Assembly (NCBI GenBank): GCA_023229645.1
Contig: JALNYU010000006.1
Span: 124,001 to 188,000 of the forward strand
Source of the DNA: Nevskia sp.
GTDB lineage: Bacteria > Pseudomonadota > Gammaproteobacteria > Nevskiales > Nevskiaceae
Length of the DNA: 64,000 nucleotides
Direction: 5' to 3'
Below, one piece after another: positions 24,291 to 33,686 of this stretch; position 1 is the first letter of the stretch; each line of letters opens with the position of its first letter. The notes under the pieces were generated by a model. That model did not search any database. It saw only the letters and a list, made by a program, of their open reading frames with translations, and was not told the origin of the DNA. Both the position numbers and the translations under genes were made by a program.

Positions 24291-27155
24291 TCATGCGCCA
24301 CCTTGTAACGGCACGCCGCCTGTAAGCGCCGCCGCGCAAAGCTCTTCTTGCTCTTTGACGTGAACTTTGAGGTAGCCGACCGCGGTCGTCGCGCTGCCCT
24401 TGCGGGTGGCGTACAACAACTGATGATCCGCCGCCAGATAGGCACGCAGGCGATGCTTGATCTGATACCAAGCACCTTGGTTTTCTGGCTCTTCCTGACA
24501 CCAGACAACGTCCTTGGCGTTCGGATACGCGGCGATCACCGCTTCGTATTCGGCGCGCGGGAACGGGTACAGCTGCTCCAGGCGAACCAGCGCGACGTCG
24601 GTCAAGCCCAGCTTGGCGCGGGTTTCGAACAGATCGAAGTAAACCTTGCCGCTGCAGAACACGATGCGCTTGACCTTGCTGCGATCCAGCGCCTCGGTTT
24701 CGTCAATGACGTACTGGAAGCTGCCATTGGTTAGGTCTTCAAGTGGCGAGACCGATAGCTTGTGCCGCAGCAACGACTTCGGCGTCATTACAATCAGCGG
24801 CATGCGCAGGCTGCGCTTCATCTGCCGGCGAATCATGTGGAAGAACTGCGCCGGCGTACTCGGCACGCAAACCTGCATGTTGTTGCCAGCGCAGAGCTGG
24901 AGATAACGCTCTAAACGCGCCGACGAATGTTCCGGGCCCTGGCCTTCATAGCCATGCGGCAGGAACATCGTCAGGCCGCAGAGACGACCCCACTTTACCG
25001 AGCCGCTGGCGATGAACTGATCAACCACCACTTGCGCGCCGTTGGCGAAGTCGCCGAACTGCGCCTCCCAGACCACAAGGCAGTCCGGGTCGGTCGTCGA
25101 ATAGCCATACTCGAAACCAAGCACGCCTTCTTCCGACAACAGCGTATCGGTTGCCAGGAATTTATCTTTATCCGCGTCCAGATGCCGCAGCGGGGTGATG
25201 CTGGCGCCGGTTTTAGCGTCGTGGATCGTTGCGTGACGATGGAAGAACGTACCGCGGCGCACGTCCTGACCGGACAGACGAATCGCAAAACCTTCCGTGA
25301 CCAGCGCGGCGTACGCCGTGATTTCGGCAAAACCCCAGTCCATCGGCAGGGTACCGGCCGCCATTTTCGCGCGGTCGTCCATGATTTTGGCGACGCGCGG
25401 ATGCAGCGTAAATCCTTCCGGCAGCTTCAACAGGCGCGCCGAAAGGCTTTGCACCATTTCCTTGCTAATCGCTGTTTCCGCCGGAGTGTTCCACTCGCCG
25501 CGGCTGTAATTTGCCCAGTTCACCGTGTGCTTGTTACCGACCAAGCCCAGCGTTGTCCGCGCGATATTTTCGCCGCGGTCGAGCGCATCGCGGTAAGCAC
25601 GGACGAGCAACTCAGGCTCCTCTTTCGCAATCGTGCCGTCTTGAACCAGTTTCTTGCTGTACAGCGCCAACGTCGTCGGCAGCGCCTTGATCGTCTCGTA
25701 CATCACCGGGCTGGTGACCGACGGTTCGTCGGCTTCGTTATGACCCAGACGGCGATAGCAGCAAATATCGAGAATGACGTCTTTATGGAACGCGTTGCGG
25801 AAATCCATCGCCAAGCGGGCAGCGAATACCACCGCATCCGGGTCGTCACCATTAACGTGGAACACCGGCGCTTCGAGCATCTTCGCCAGATCGGTGCAGT
25901 ACCGGCTGGTGCGCGACTCGTGCCCGGTGCGCGCCTCAATCGGGTTCGGTGTCGTGAAGCCGATCTGGTTATTGACGATGATGTGCATCGTGCCGCCGGT
26001 GGCGTAACCCTTCGCCTGCGACAGCTGCAGGGTTTCCATGACCACGCCTTGGCCGGCAAAAGCGGCGTCGCCGTGGATCAGTACCGGCAGCACGCGTTCG
26101 CCCTTCTCGTCCAGACGACGGGTTTGACGGGCTTTAACCGAACCTTCGACCACCGGGTTGACGATTTCCAGATGTGACGGGTTAAACGCCAACACGAGGT
26201 GCAAACGCTTACCGGCTACTTCGACGTCAGTCGAGAAGCCCATGTGATATTTCACGTCGCCCGCGCGCGACAAGCTCTCGGCCGAATACTTGCCTTCGAA
26301 TTCGGCAAACAAGTCTTTCGGCGACTTGCCGAGCACGTTGATCAAAACGTTCAAGCGGCCGCGGTGCGCCATGCCGATGACAATTTCTTCGGCATCGGCA
26401 TCAGCTGCAGTGCGCATAACCGCGTCTAGCGCCGGAATCAGCGATTCACCGCCTTCGAGCGAGAAGCGCTTCTGGCCAACATATTTATTGTGCAGATAAC
26501 GCTCGATGCCTTCGGCGGCGACCAACTGCTTCAGAACCTCTTTGCGCTGCTCAACGGTGGTCCGTGGCGCAAACGCCGAACCTTCGAGACGCTGCTGAAT
26601 CCAGCGCTTCTCAACGGTATCGTTGATATACATGTACTGCGTGCCGATCGTGTCGGTATAAACCGTTTTCAAGATTCGGATGATTTCCCGCAGCGGCAGG
26701 CGCGCGTGCCCAGACAACGTGCCGGTGTCGAACACCGTATCCATGTCGTCGGGGCCGAGGCCGTGGAACGCGGGGTCAAGATCGGGAATTTGTTGCACCG
26801 GCGACAAATTCAGCGGATCGAGTTTCGCCACTTGGTGGCCGCGAACACGGTAGTAATTGATCAAGCGCAAAACGCCAGACTGCTTTGCGCGCGCCGCAGC
26901 GTCGCCGCTGTCTTGCATCGTCGCGACCGCCACGCGTGGTTCGCGCGCCAGCTTTTCAAAGCGTGCACGGATCGGCGCGTGGCCCACTTCGCGCGCTACG
27001 CTCGCACCCTGAATACCGCGGAAATAGGCGCGCCAAGGCTCGTCAACGGCGTCGGCGTTTTCGAGAAACTGCTCGTAGAGGTCTTCAACGTAGGTGGCGT
27101 TGCCACCGTGAATAGACGACGACTCGATCAGACTTTGATATTTACTTCCACTCAT
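24291..27155 (-). CDS. sucA: 2-oxoglutarate dehydrogenase E1 component
   Basis: This 954-residue thiamine-diphosphate enzyme decarboxylates 2-oxoglutarate in the TCA cycle. The N-terminal helix region (YVEDLYEQFLENADAVDEPW), the active-site GMAHRGRLNVL and the thiamine-binding HGDAAFAGQGVV through NNQIGFTT segments are all present. The C-terminal transketolase part has VVWEAQFGDFANGAQ. Length is normal. sdhCDAB genes, often upstream, are not present; galU lies just downstream of the sucA start on the same strand. Confidence 0.98.
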   Translation of the reverse strand: MSGSKYQSLIESSSIHGGNATYVEDLYEQFLENADAVDEPWRAYFRGIQGASVAREVGHAPIRARFEKLAREPRVAVATMQDSGDAAARAKQSGVLRLINYYRVRGHQVAKLDPLNLSPVQQIPDLDPAFHGLGPDDMDTVFDTGTLSGHARLPLREIIRILKTVYTDTIGTQYMYINDTVEKRWIQQRLEGSAFAPRTTVEQRKEVLKQLVAAEGIERYLHNKYVGQKRFSLEGGESLIPALDAVMRTAADADAEEIVIGMAHRGRLNVLINVLGKSPKDLFAEFEGKYSAESLSRAGDVKYHMGFSTDVEVAGKRLHLVLAFNPSHLEIVNPVVEGSVKARQTRRLDEKGERVLPVLIHGDAAFAGQGVVMETLQLSQAKGYATGGTMHIIVNNQIGFTTPNPIEARTGHESRTSRYCTDLAKMLEAPVFHVNGDDPDAVVFAARLAMDFRNAFHKDVILDICCYRRLGHNEADEPSVTSPVMYETIKALPTTLALYSKKLVQDGTIAKEEPELLVRAYRDALDRGENIARTTLGLVGNKHTVNWANYSRGEWNTPAETAISKEMVQSLSARLLKLPEGFTLHPRVAKIMDDRAKMAAGTLPMDWGFAEITAYAALVTEGFAIRLSGQDVRRGTFFHRHATIHDAKTGASITPLRHLDADKDKFLATDTLLSEEGVLGFEYGYSTTDPDCLVVWEAQFGDFANGAQVVVDQFIASGSVKWGRLCGLTMFLPHGYEGQGPEHSSARLERYLQLCAGNNMQVCVPSTPAQFFHMIRRQMKRSLRMPLIVMTPKSLLRHKLSVSPLEDLTNGSFQYVIDETEALDRSKVKRIVFCSGKVYFDLFETRAKLGLTDVALVRLEQLYPFPRAEYEAVIAAYPNAKDVVWCQEEPENQGAWYQIKHRLRAYLAADHQLLYATRKGSATTAVGYLKVHVKEQEELCAAALTGGVPLQGGA

Positions 27156-27225
27156 TCCGGCTTCCTTCCGCGAATTCGCCGCGGTTTTGCGTTCTTACCT
27201 GAGAAATTTCGCGGCTTGGTGGCCG

Positions 27226-28113
27226 CTATTTGTTGCGTGGCCAGTCGGCAGTCAGGCCGCCAAGATAGTCACGGAAATCTTCCGCCAATTCGGGATGCTT
27301 CAGCGCGTACTCAACGTTTGCTTTGAGGTATCCCAGCTTGCTACCGCAGTCGTAACGCGTGCCTTCAAACTCGTACGCGAGAACGGTTTGTTCTTGAATC
27401 ATCATGCTGATCGCATCGGTCAGCTGAATCTCGCCGCCGGCACCTTTTTGCGTCCGTTCGAGCAATTTGAAAATGCGCGGCGTCAAGATGTAACGACCGA
27501 CCACCGCGAGATTGCTCGGCGCATCGGCCGGCTTCGGTTTTTCGACGATACGGCGAATTTCGCCGAGCCCAGGGCCAACCGGCTGGGTATCGACAACGCC
27601 GTAGCTGCTGATTTCTTCCATCGGCACGCGCTGCGTCGCAATGACGCTGGTGCCGTACTCCTGATAAACCCGCTGCATCTGCGCTAAGCACGGCCGCAAA
27701 CGGCCGTCGATTAAGTCATCCGCCAAGATGACCGAGAAATCTTCGTCGCCGACCGCCGGCCACGCGCAAAGCACCGCGTGACCTAGGCCCAGTGCTTCAG
27801 CCTGACGGATAAAGATGCAGGTAATACCCGGCGGCAGGATTTCCTGCACCGTTTCGAGCAGCTTGTTCTTGCCGCGGCTAGAAAGCTCAGCTTCAAGCTC
27901 ATAAGCCTTGTCGAAGTGATCCATGATCGAATTCTTCGAGCGGCCAGTGATGAAAATAAGTTCTTCCGCGCCCGCAGAAATAGCTTCCTGCACCGCGTAC
28001 TGGATCAGCGGCTTGTCGACCACCGGCAGCATTTCCTTGGCGCTGGCTTTCGTAGCTGGCAGGAAGCGGGTACCGAGTCCGGCAACGGGAAAAACGGCTT
28101 TTCTGATACGCAT
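27226..28113 (-). CDS. galU: UTP-glucose-1-phosphate uridylyltransferase
   Basis: This 295-residue enzyme makes UDP-glucose for envelope polysaccharides. It begins MRIRKAVFPVAGLGTRFLPA, the nucleotide-binding signature with Lys in the FLPATKASAKEMLPV segment. Later motifs are DHFD, RQAEALGLGHAVLCA and the metal-binding ILADDLID. GalU is encoded divergently from nothing nearby; its upstream side is the 690-bp gene-poor stretch. It lies 70 bases upstream of sucA on the same strand, so co-transcription with sucAB is possible. Confidence 0.96.
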   Translation of the reverse strand: MRIRKAVFPVAGLGTRFLPATKASAKEMLPVVDKPLIQYAVQEAISAGAEELIFITGRSKNSIMDHFDKAYELEAELSSRGKNKLLETVQEILPPGITCIFIRQAEALGLGHAVLCAWPAVGDEDFSVILADDLIDGRLRPCLAQMQRVYQEYGTSVIATQRVPMEEISSYGVVDTQPVGPGLGEIRRIVEKPKPADAPSNLAVVGRYILTPRIFKLLERTQKGAGGEIQLTDAISMMIQEQTVLAYEFEGTRYDCGSKLGYLKANVEYALKHPELAEDFRDYLGGLTADWPRNK

Positions 28114-28803
28114 GGGTTCTCTGGCTTATGAGTTATGAAAACACAGGTAATAAGATTTTTATCTAGTGTTAAATAAAACTGATCATTCTCGAACTGATGC
28201 TGATACAAGTAAAACGAGCAACAGGCTTAGGATCGGCGATAAAAAACAGCTGGGGTAAAGCATTTTCAACGATTCTGCCATCGCCATCCTGGCACGCACC
28301 GCCATGTCGCAGACGGCGCACAAAGCGCCTATCAAGACGCAATATTTCTATTAAAACTCCGCAAAATCATTTAAAAGTACGACAACTTTCTACAATTTCG
28401 TCTAACGAATATATTTTCGTTTTGACCATAAGGAAATTAGTTAAACCACTCGGCACAGGATTTCTAGCGGACCGCTGCGCACGCATGGGCAAAGCAGTTA
28501 TCGCACCCATCCGGCACCCAGACAGGCGACGAACGATGTTTTTTAAGGGGGAATTGTCACAATGTCTGGCGCGATAGCGCCGTAACCGCACACTGATGCG
28601 CAAGCCCACCTTGGTGGCGGGCATGGATGCAAAGGCATCAAAGTTAAACGCGCGTTCGGCTGTCGTGCTCATCGCTCAGAACCCAGCCTATCCGAGGCTG
28701 TAAGCTGCCGGATGATACCCGCCTGACCCGCTTTTGGGGCAACAATCGCCGCGCGCTCCGTCCCAGTGTGCAGTCCGCAGGTCTACGTTTCTCTCGCAGA
28801 CTC
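28114..28803. other. 690-bp stretch without a recognisable gene
   Basis: It is AT-richer than its surroundings, especially 28120-28440. Short open frames exist on both strands (for example 28367-28672 on the minus strand), but none has a good ribosome site or a recognised domain. No tRNA or riboswitch pattern was found. It should hold the galU promoter and the 3' end region of the ccm operon. Confidence 0.5.
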
Positions 28804-30102
28804 TTATGGCACTGTTTTATCAATGCGCAAATCTAGGGCTTTACCACCGAGTTGAGTCCGGCTCGCGTTGAGCTGACCTTCGAGGTCGCCAGACTGCGCT
28901 TTTACGCCTGCCCCGCCGCTCAGACGTGCGGTTACAACATATTGCTCGAACTGAGATAGCTTGAGCTGCGGCGCCATCGCCATGCTGTCGTCGAGCTGGA
29001 TATCGAGCGGCAGCTTGGCATCCGTCAAGCGCTGCACTGCCAGCGGAATCGGCGGGCCGCTTGCGGCTTTTGCAAACACAAATAGTGTCGCACCGGCAGG
29101 GATTTTCGACGCCAGTTCCGGCGCCAAGGAAACATGCAGCGAAAGGCCGGGTGCCGCTGGCGCTTCCGGCACGGCTTGGGTCGCCGCTGACTCGCTCGCC
29201 GACGGAGTGGCAGAAGCGGTGGTTACAGGATTCGGCTTGCCGCTTTCTTCCGCCAGCGTTTTCATGCTTTCTTCGAGCACTTCACGCATTTCCGGCGCGA
29301 GGTCTTTCGTATTCAGCAAACGCTGCCAATGGTCACGCGCCTTATCGTACTCAGCCGCTTGCGCGGCGCCCAAGCCGGCGTACCACAGCGCTTTGCCGTA
29401 GTCAGGCGCAATGCTGAGCGCTTTATCAAACAGTTCTGTTGCACGGCCTGCCACTTTTCGGCCGTCGGCGAACGCCAGCGCCTCGCCTTCGTCGCTCAGC
29501 CATTCCGGGTTGGGCTGCGGATTACGCGTATTGGCTTCGGCATACGCCTTAGCGGCGTCGTCGTAACGCTGCAACACAACGTAGGAGCGACCGAGCATCG
29601 CCCAGCCTTTCGGATCATCTGGCGCCTGTTGCAGCTGCCCGGCGAGTTTTTCAACCATCGCCGCAATCTTCGGGCTCTGCAGCTGTTGCTCGCGCGTCTC
29701 AACCCCGGTCGGGTTCAGCGCGATTTCGCGCTGCGCGCGCCACGTGCCGCTGCCGATATAGGCCGCAGCCGAAAACGCGGCAAGCACCACGGTAACAGTG
29801 ACAATCGACCACGGCCGGCGGGCGCCCAACGGATTGCTCGGCTCTTCACCCGAAGCGCCGGCTTCAGCGAGCACGCGCGCTTCCAACTCGGTTTGCAGCG
29901 ATTGCGCTTCGTCTGCCGGGATGATGCCTGCGGCCAATTCGGTTTCTAATTCTGCGAGGCGCAGCCGATATGCAGCGATATTCGCGGCGCGGCGCCCTTG
30001 CAGCTTGCCTGCGCTACGCCGCCACCACGGCCGGGTAACCAGGACGAGGGCGATAACCAGCACGCCGGCCATGAGTAGGCCGGTCAATAAGTCAGCATTC
30101 AT
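28804..30102 (-). CDS. ccmI: Cytochrome c biogenesis protein CcmI
   Basis: This 432-residue protein has two N-terminal membrane helices (LLMAGVLVIALVLV and IVTVTVVLAAFSAAAYIGSG) separated by a cytoplasmic loop with a leucine-zipper-like stretch. A periplasmic TPR region (DDPKGWAMLGRSYVVLQRYDDAAKAY) and a C-terminal beta-rich domain follow, with a Pro/Ala/Ser linker between. CcmI holds apocytochrome c for heme ligation. It is the last gene of the ccm operon and overlaps ccmH by 4 bases. Confidence 0.92.
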   Translation of the reverse strand: MNADLLTGLLMAGVLVIALVLVTRPWWRRSAGKLQGRRAANIAAYRLRLAELETELAAGIIPADEAQSLQTELEARVLAEAGASGEEPSNPLGARRPWSIVTVTVVLAAFSAAAYIGSGTWRAQREIALNPTGVETREQQLQSPKIAAMVEKLAGQLQQAPDDPKGWAMLGRSYVVLQRYDDAAKAYAEANTRNPQPNPEWLSDEGEALAFADGRKVAGRATELFDKALSIAPDYGKALWYAGLGAAQAAEYDKARDHWQRLLNTKDLAPEMREVLEESMKTLAEESGKPNPVTTASATPSASESAATQAVPEAPAAPGLSLHVSLAPELASKIPAGATLFVFAKAASGPPIPLAVQRLTDAKLPLDIQLDDSMAMAPQLKLSQFEQYVVTARLSGGAGVKAQSGDLEGQLNASRTQLGGKALDLRIDKTVP

Positions 30103-30563
30103 TCTTGTTCGTCGAGTAGTTTACGCAGCGCTTCGGCGTCGACTGCAGGGGTCGGTACAGCGCTTTTGCGGGATTTCCGCACATACGCCAGCGCGGTGAT
30201 GACACCTAGCAGAACCAACAACGCTGGCCCGAACCAGAGCAAGAACGTGCGTGGCGCAAACGGTGGTTTAAACAATACGAAGTCGCCGTAACGATCGGTC
30301 AGGTATTTCTTGATTTCGGCATCGCTTTTGCCGCTGGCGACCAAGCCGCGGACTTCGTATTTTAGGTCTAACGCTAAAGAAGCCTGAGAATCAGCAAGTG
30401 ACTCGTTCTGGCAAACCAAGCAGCGTAGGTCTGGCAACAGCGCACGGAATTGCACGTCTTGCGCCGCAGTGAGCGGAATATCGGCGCGTTCCGGCGTGAC
30501 CTGTGCTTGCGCGCCCAAGACCGATGAAAAAAACAGCGCTGCAGCAAATCGATAACGCATCAC
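30099..30563 (-). CDS. ccmH: Cytochrome c maturation thiol protein CcmH
   Basis: This 154-residue protein has a signal peptide, the redox Cys pair in LRCLVCQNES (about Cys48 and Cys51) and a C-terminal membrane helix (FLLWFGPALLVLLGVITALAY). It reduces apocytochrome disulfides so that heme can be attached. The separate CcmI gene next to it shows that this is the short CcmH rather than the E. coli fusion. It overlaps ccmG and ccmI by 4 bases each. Confidence 0.95.
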   Translation of the reverse strand: MMRYRFAAALFFSSVLGAQAQVTPERADIPLTAAQDVQFRALLPDLRCLVCQNESLADSQASLALDLKYEVRGLVASGKSDAEIKKYLTDRYGDFVLFKPPFAPRTFLLWFGPALLVLLGVITALAYVRKSRKSAVPTPAVDAEALRKLLDEQE

Positions 30564-31093
30564 GAGGCCTTGCCGAGCAACGGCTTAATTTTTGTTTCCC
30601 AAGCTTCTGCAGTCATCGGCCCTATCTGCTTGTAAATAATGACGCCGTTGCCATCGAGCACAAAGGTTTCCGGCACGCCGTAAACTCCCCAGTCGATTCC
30701 TACCTTGCCATCAAGGTCGGCCAAAATCGGCGTATAGGGGTTGCCGCGCTGTGCCAACCAGGCGCGAACGTCCTTGTCTGCGTCCTTGTAATCGACGCCG
30801 ACCAGTTCCGCTTGCCCGCTTACGCGCAATTGCATCAGAAACGGATGCTCAACTTGGCAACCGGCGCACCAGCTAGCAAAAAAATTGACCAGCTTCGGCT
30901 TGCCTTTTAAATCTGCAGTTGTCATCCGCGTCGGCGGAATTTCTGCTTTCGGGAACGCGATCACCGGCAAATCGAACGCCGGCGCCGCTTTGCCGATCAA
31001 CGGGCTCGGTAATTCACGCGGATCATGCTGCAAGCCGACAACGAATAGCGCGAGCAGGCCAACTAAGACAACGAGAGGGATAGCAAAACGCAT
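30560..31093 (-). CDS. ccmG: Periplasmic thiol-disulfide oxidoreductase CcmG (DsbE)
   Basis: This 177-residue membrane-anchored thioredoxin-like protein has one N-terminal helix (VVLVGLLALFVVG) and the active site CAGC (Cys76, Cys79) in NFFASWCAGCQVEHP. The family-typical PLIGKAAPAFDLP strand and the YGVPETFVLDGNG segment with cis-Pro are present. It supplies reductant to CcmH and apocytochrome. The gene follows ccmF after 2 bases. Confidence 0.95.
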   Translation of the reverse strand: MRFAIPLVVLVGLLALFVVGLQHDPRELPSPLIGKAAPAFDLPVIAFPKAEIPPTRMTTADLKGKPKLVNFFASWCAGCQVEHPFLMQLRVSGQAELVGVDYKDADKDVRAWLAQRGNPYTPILADLDGKVGIDWGVYGVPETFVLDGNGVIIYKQIGPMTAEAWETKIKPLLGKAS

Positions 31094-31095
31094 AA

Positions 31096-33069
31096 TTAAG
31101 CCGGCAAAGCCCCGTTAGTAACTGCGCTACGCTCAGTTGCCCGCGCCAGGCGATAACGCCGGTCGCTGGCAGCCAAACCGCCGCCGATGAACATCAATAC
31201 GCCGCCGAGCCAGATCAAACGCACCATCGGCTTCACGTAAACGCGCAAACTCCAGCTGCCATCGTCAAAGCCTTCGCCGAGCGAGACATAAAGATCGCGC
31301 AATAATCCGGCATCAACCGCGGATTCAGTCAACACATTCCGCTGCGATGGGTAGAAACGCTTTTGCGGATGCAGATCAGCAACCAATTTACCGTCGCGGG
31401 AAACCGTGACGCTACCCTGCTGCGCGGTGTAGTTCGGGCCTTGGTTTTCCAACACGCCCTGGAATGCAAAGTTGTAGTTGCCGATGGTCGCTTCCGCTTT
31501 CGGCGCCAGACGAACATCTTGTTCGAAGCCATAGCTAATGACGAAAGAAACGCCAAACGCCCAGACGCCGAGCCCAACGTGCGCGAACGTCATGCCCCAA
31601 ACGCCGCGTGAAACCGACGCCACGCCGGCCAGGAATTTCGGCTTGGCTTTGATTCGGCGCAGTACGTCCTGCACCGCCGTCACAATCGCCCACGTACCGA
31701 GCAAGCCGCCGGTCAAAGCCAATAGCGTGGCACGACTGTAGAGCGCGAACGGCACCGCGATGGCAACGACAACCGTAATCGCCAATGCAATTTTTAACCG
31801 CGGCCAAGACTCCGACCAACGACCACGCTTCCACGGCACGACCGAAGCTACGCCAACCAGAGCGAATAGAGGGGCAATTAGCGGCAGAAATACGACATTG
31901 AAATAAGGTGGCCCAACAGAGAGTTTCTTGAGCTTCAACGTATCCAAAACCATTGGATACAACGTTCCGAGCAGAATCGCGCCGCAAGCAACAACAAGGA
32001 ACACGTTATTGAGCAGCAAAAATCCTTCACGCGAAAACAGGCGCATTTCGATGTCCACCGCCAACTTTGGCGCACGCCAAGCGTAGATCGCCAGCGCACC
32101 GCCGACGACGATGGCCATGAACACCAAAATGAACAAACCCCGTGCCGGATCGGTTGCGAACGCGTGCACCGAAACCAATACACCAGAGCGGACAAGGAAG
32201 GTGCCGAGCAACGATAGCGAGAACGACAAGATGGCGAGCAGCACCGTCCAGCTTTTCAAAATCCCGCGCTTTTCCGTCACCGCAAGCGAGTGAATTAACG
32301 CCGTGCCGGCTAGCCAAGGCATGAACGACGCGTTTTCGACCGGATCCCAGAACCACCAGCCGCCCCAACCGAGTTCGTTATAAGCCCACCAGGAACCGAG
32401 GGTGATGCCGATTGTCAGGAACATCCACGCCGTTGTCGTCCACGGCCGCGTCCAGCGCGCCCAGGCCGCATCGAGCTTGCCGGTGATTAAGGCCGCGATG
32501 GCGAATGCAAACGCAACGCTGAAGCCGACGTAACCCATATATAGCGTCGGCGGATGAATTGCCAGGCCGGGATCCTGTAGCAGCGGGTTGAGATCGTGGC
32601 CTTCAGCCGGCACTGGGAACAGGCGCGCGAACGGGTTTGAGGTCAACAACAAGAATAGTAGAAAGCCGATGCTGATCGCGCCGAGTACAGCGAGAACAAG
32701 CGCACCGAGGTCCGCGGGTAAACGTCGGTTAAAAATCGAAACCGCGAAAGTCCAGCCGGAGAGCATGAACGTCCACAGCAGCAAGGAGCCCTCGTGCGCG
32801 CCCCAAACCGCAGTTATGCGATAGCCCAGCGGTAATTGCGAATGCGCATTCTCAGCGACGTAGGCCACCGAAAAATCTTTGGCGATAAAGCTATACGTTA
32901 AGCAGGCATAGCCGATAAAGACGCAGAAAAACTGCCCTTGCGCCGCCGAGCCGCCAATGGCAAGCAGGCGCGGATCACGGCGGCGCCAACCCAGCAGCGG
33001 CATCAATACCTGCACAAAAGCGATGCCCAGCGCCAAAATCAGCGCGAAATGTCCAATTTCAGGAATCAT
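31096..33069 (-). CDS. ccmF: Heme lyase subunit CcmF
   Basis: This 657-residue polytopic membrane protein has about 15 hydrophobic segments. It carries the WWD heme-handling motif in GWGGWWFWDPVENASFMPW, with His residues around it (AVWGAHEGSLLLW, AIHPPTLYMGYVG, LIHSLAVTEKR). CcmF ligates heme from CcmE to apocytochrome c together with CcmH and CcmI. Length is normal. It lies between ccmE (3-base gap) and ccmG (2-base gap). Confidence 0.97.
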   Translation of the reverse strand: MIPEIGHFALILALGIAFVQVLMPLLGWRRRDPRLLAIGGSAAQGQFFCVFIGYACLTYSFIAKDFSVAYVAENAHSQLPLGYRITAVWGAHEGSLLLWTFMLSGWTFAVSIFNRRLPADLGALVLAVLGAISIGFLLFLLLTSNPFARLFPVPAEGHDLNPLLQDPGLAIHPPTLYMGYVGFSVAFAFAIAALITGKLDAAWARWTRPWTTTAWMFLTIGITLGSWWAYNELGWGGWWFWDPVENASFMPWLAGTALIHSLAVTEKRGILKSWTVLLAILSFSLSLLGTFLVRSGVLVSVHAFATDPARGLFILVFMAIVVGGALAIYAWRAPKLAVDIEMRLFSREGFLLLNNVFLVVACGAILLGTLYPMVLDTLKLKKLSVGPPYFNVVFLPLIAPLFALVGVASVVPWKRGRWSESWPRLKIALAITVVVAIAVPFALYSRATLLALTGGLLGTWAIVTAVQDVLRRIKAKPKFLAGVASVSRGVWGMTFAHVGLGVWAFGVSFVISYGFEQDVRLAPKAEATIGNYNFAFQGVLENQGPNYTAQQGSVTVSRDGKLVADLHPQKRFYPSQRNVLTESAVDAGLLRDLYVSLGEGFDDGSWSLRVYVKPMVRLIWLGGVLMFIGGGLAASDRRYRLARATERSAVTNGALPA

Positions 33070-33072
33070 GAC

Positions 33073-33540
33073 TTATCCGGCGTTTGCGGCAACAGACTTG
33101 AACGGCGCGCAGGAATGCTTGCCATCCTCACTTTTTAAAGATTCCGCCACGCGTGGCGGCATGTAATTCTCGTCATGTTTGGCAAGAATTCGGGTCGCGA
33201 CGAAAACGTGGTCATCGCCCATATGGCCGGTGGCGACAACGCCCTGCCCTTCACGGAATAAATCCGGAACGACGCCTTCATAGCGCACCGGAACGGCCTT
33301 CGCACAATCAGCGACGCTGAATTGGATCTTGAGACCTTCGGCGCGCACTAAGCTGCCTTTCTCAACGAGGCCGCCGAGTTCTAAATTTGCACCGACCGGG
33401 ACATCCCCCGCGATCAAATCGCTGGGCGTGTAGAAATACATCATGTTTTTACGAAATGCGGTGAACCCCAGGGCTGCTGCGACGCCAACGCCAACGACTA
33501 GCCCGGCCACTGCATAAATACGTTTCTGTCGCTTTGTCAT
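33073..33540 (-). CDS. ccmE: Periplasmic heme chaperone CcmE
   Basis: This 155-residue protein has an N-terminal membrane anchor (YAVAGLVVGVGVAAALGF) and an OB-fold periplasmic domain. The heme-binding His is at 122 in AKHDENYMPP, with the conserved Tyr at 126. It carries heme covalently from CcmC to CcmF. Its ATG overlaps the ccmD stop codon. Confidence 0.96.
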   Translation of the reverse strand: MTKRQKRIYAVAGLVVGVGVAAALGFTAFRKNMMYFYTPSDLIAGDVPVGANLELGGLVEKGSLVRAEGLKIQFSVADCAKAVPVRYEGVVPDLFREGQGVVATGHMGDDHVFVATRILAKHDENYMPPRVAESLKSEDGKHSCAPFKSVAANAG

Positions 33541-33686
33541 TCGTCCGACTCCGGATCACCGTTTCCAGCCGATATTTTGTTCAGCAGGGCCTTACGCGTT
33601 AGCGCAGGCGAAATAAGGTTCCACAGCAGCACTAACGCGGTTAAAGCGTAGCTGCTCCAGATAAAAAACGCGTACTTCGGATTCAT
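33537..33686 (-). CDS. ccmD: Heme exporter subunit CcmD
   Basis: This 49-residue membrane protein begins MNPKYAFFIWSSYALTALV, with one helix (FFIWSSYALTALVLLWNLI) and a charged C-terminus, as usual for CcmD. It helps release holo-CcmE from CcmABC. ATATGA couples its start to the ccmC stop and ATGA couples its end to ccmE. It is short, but position and pattern make it secure. Confidence 0.9.
   Translation of the reverse strand: MNPKYAFFIWSSYALTALVLLWNLISPALTRKALLNKISAGNGDPESDE

Noticed and set aside
24927..26177. 416-codon plus-strand frame opposite sucA.
   Set aside because: Arises from codon bias of the strongly conserved sucA gene on the other strand; no ribosome site or domain.
28367..28672. 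A 101-codon minus-strand frame in the 690-bp gap after galU.
   Set aside because: No ribosome site, no recognisable domain, and composition unlike neighbouring genes.
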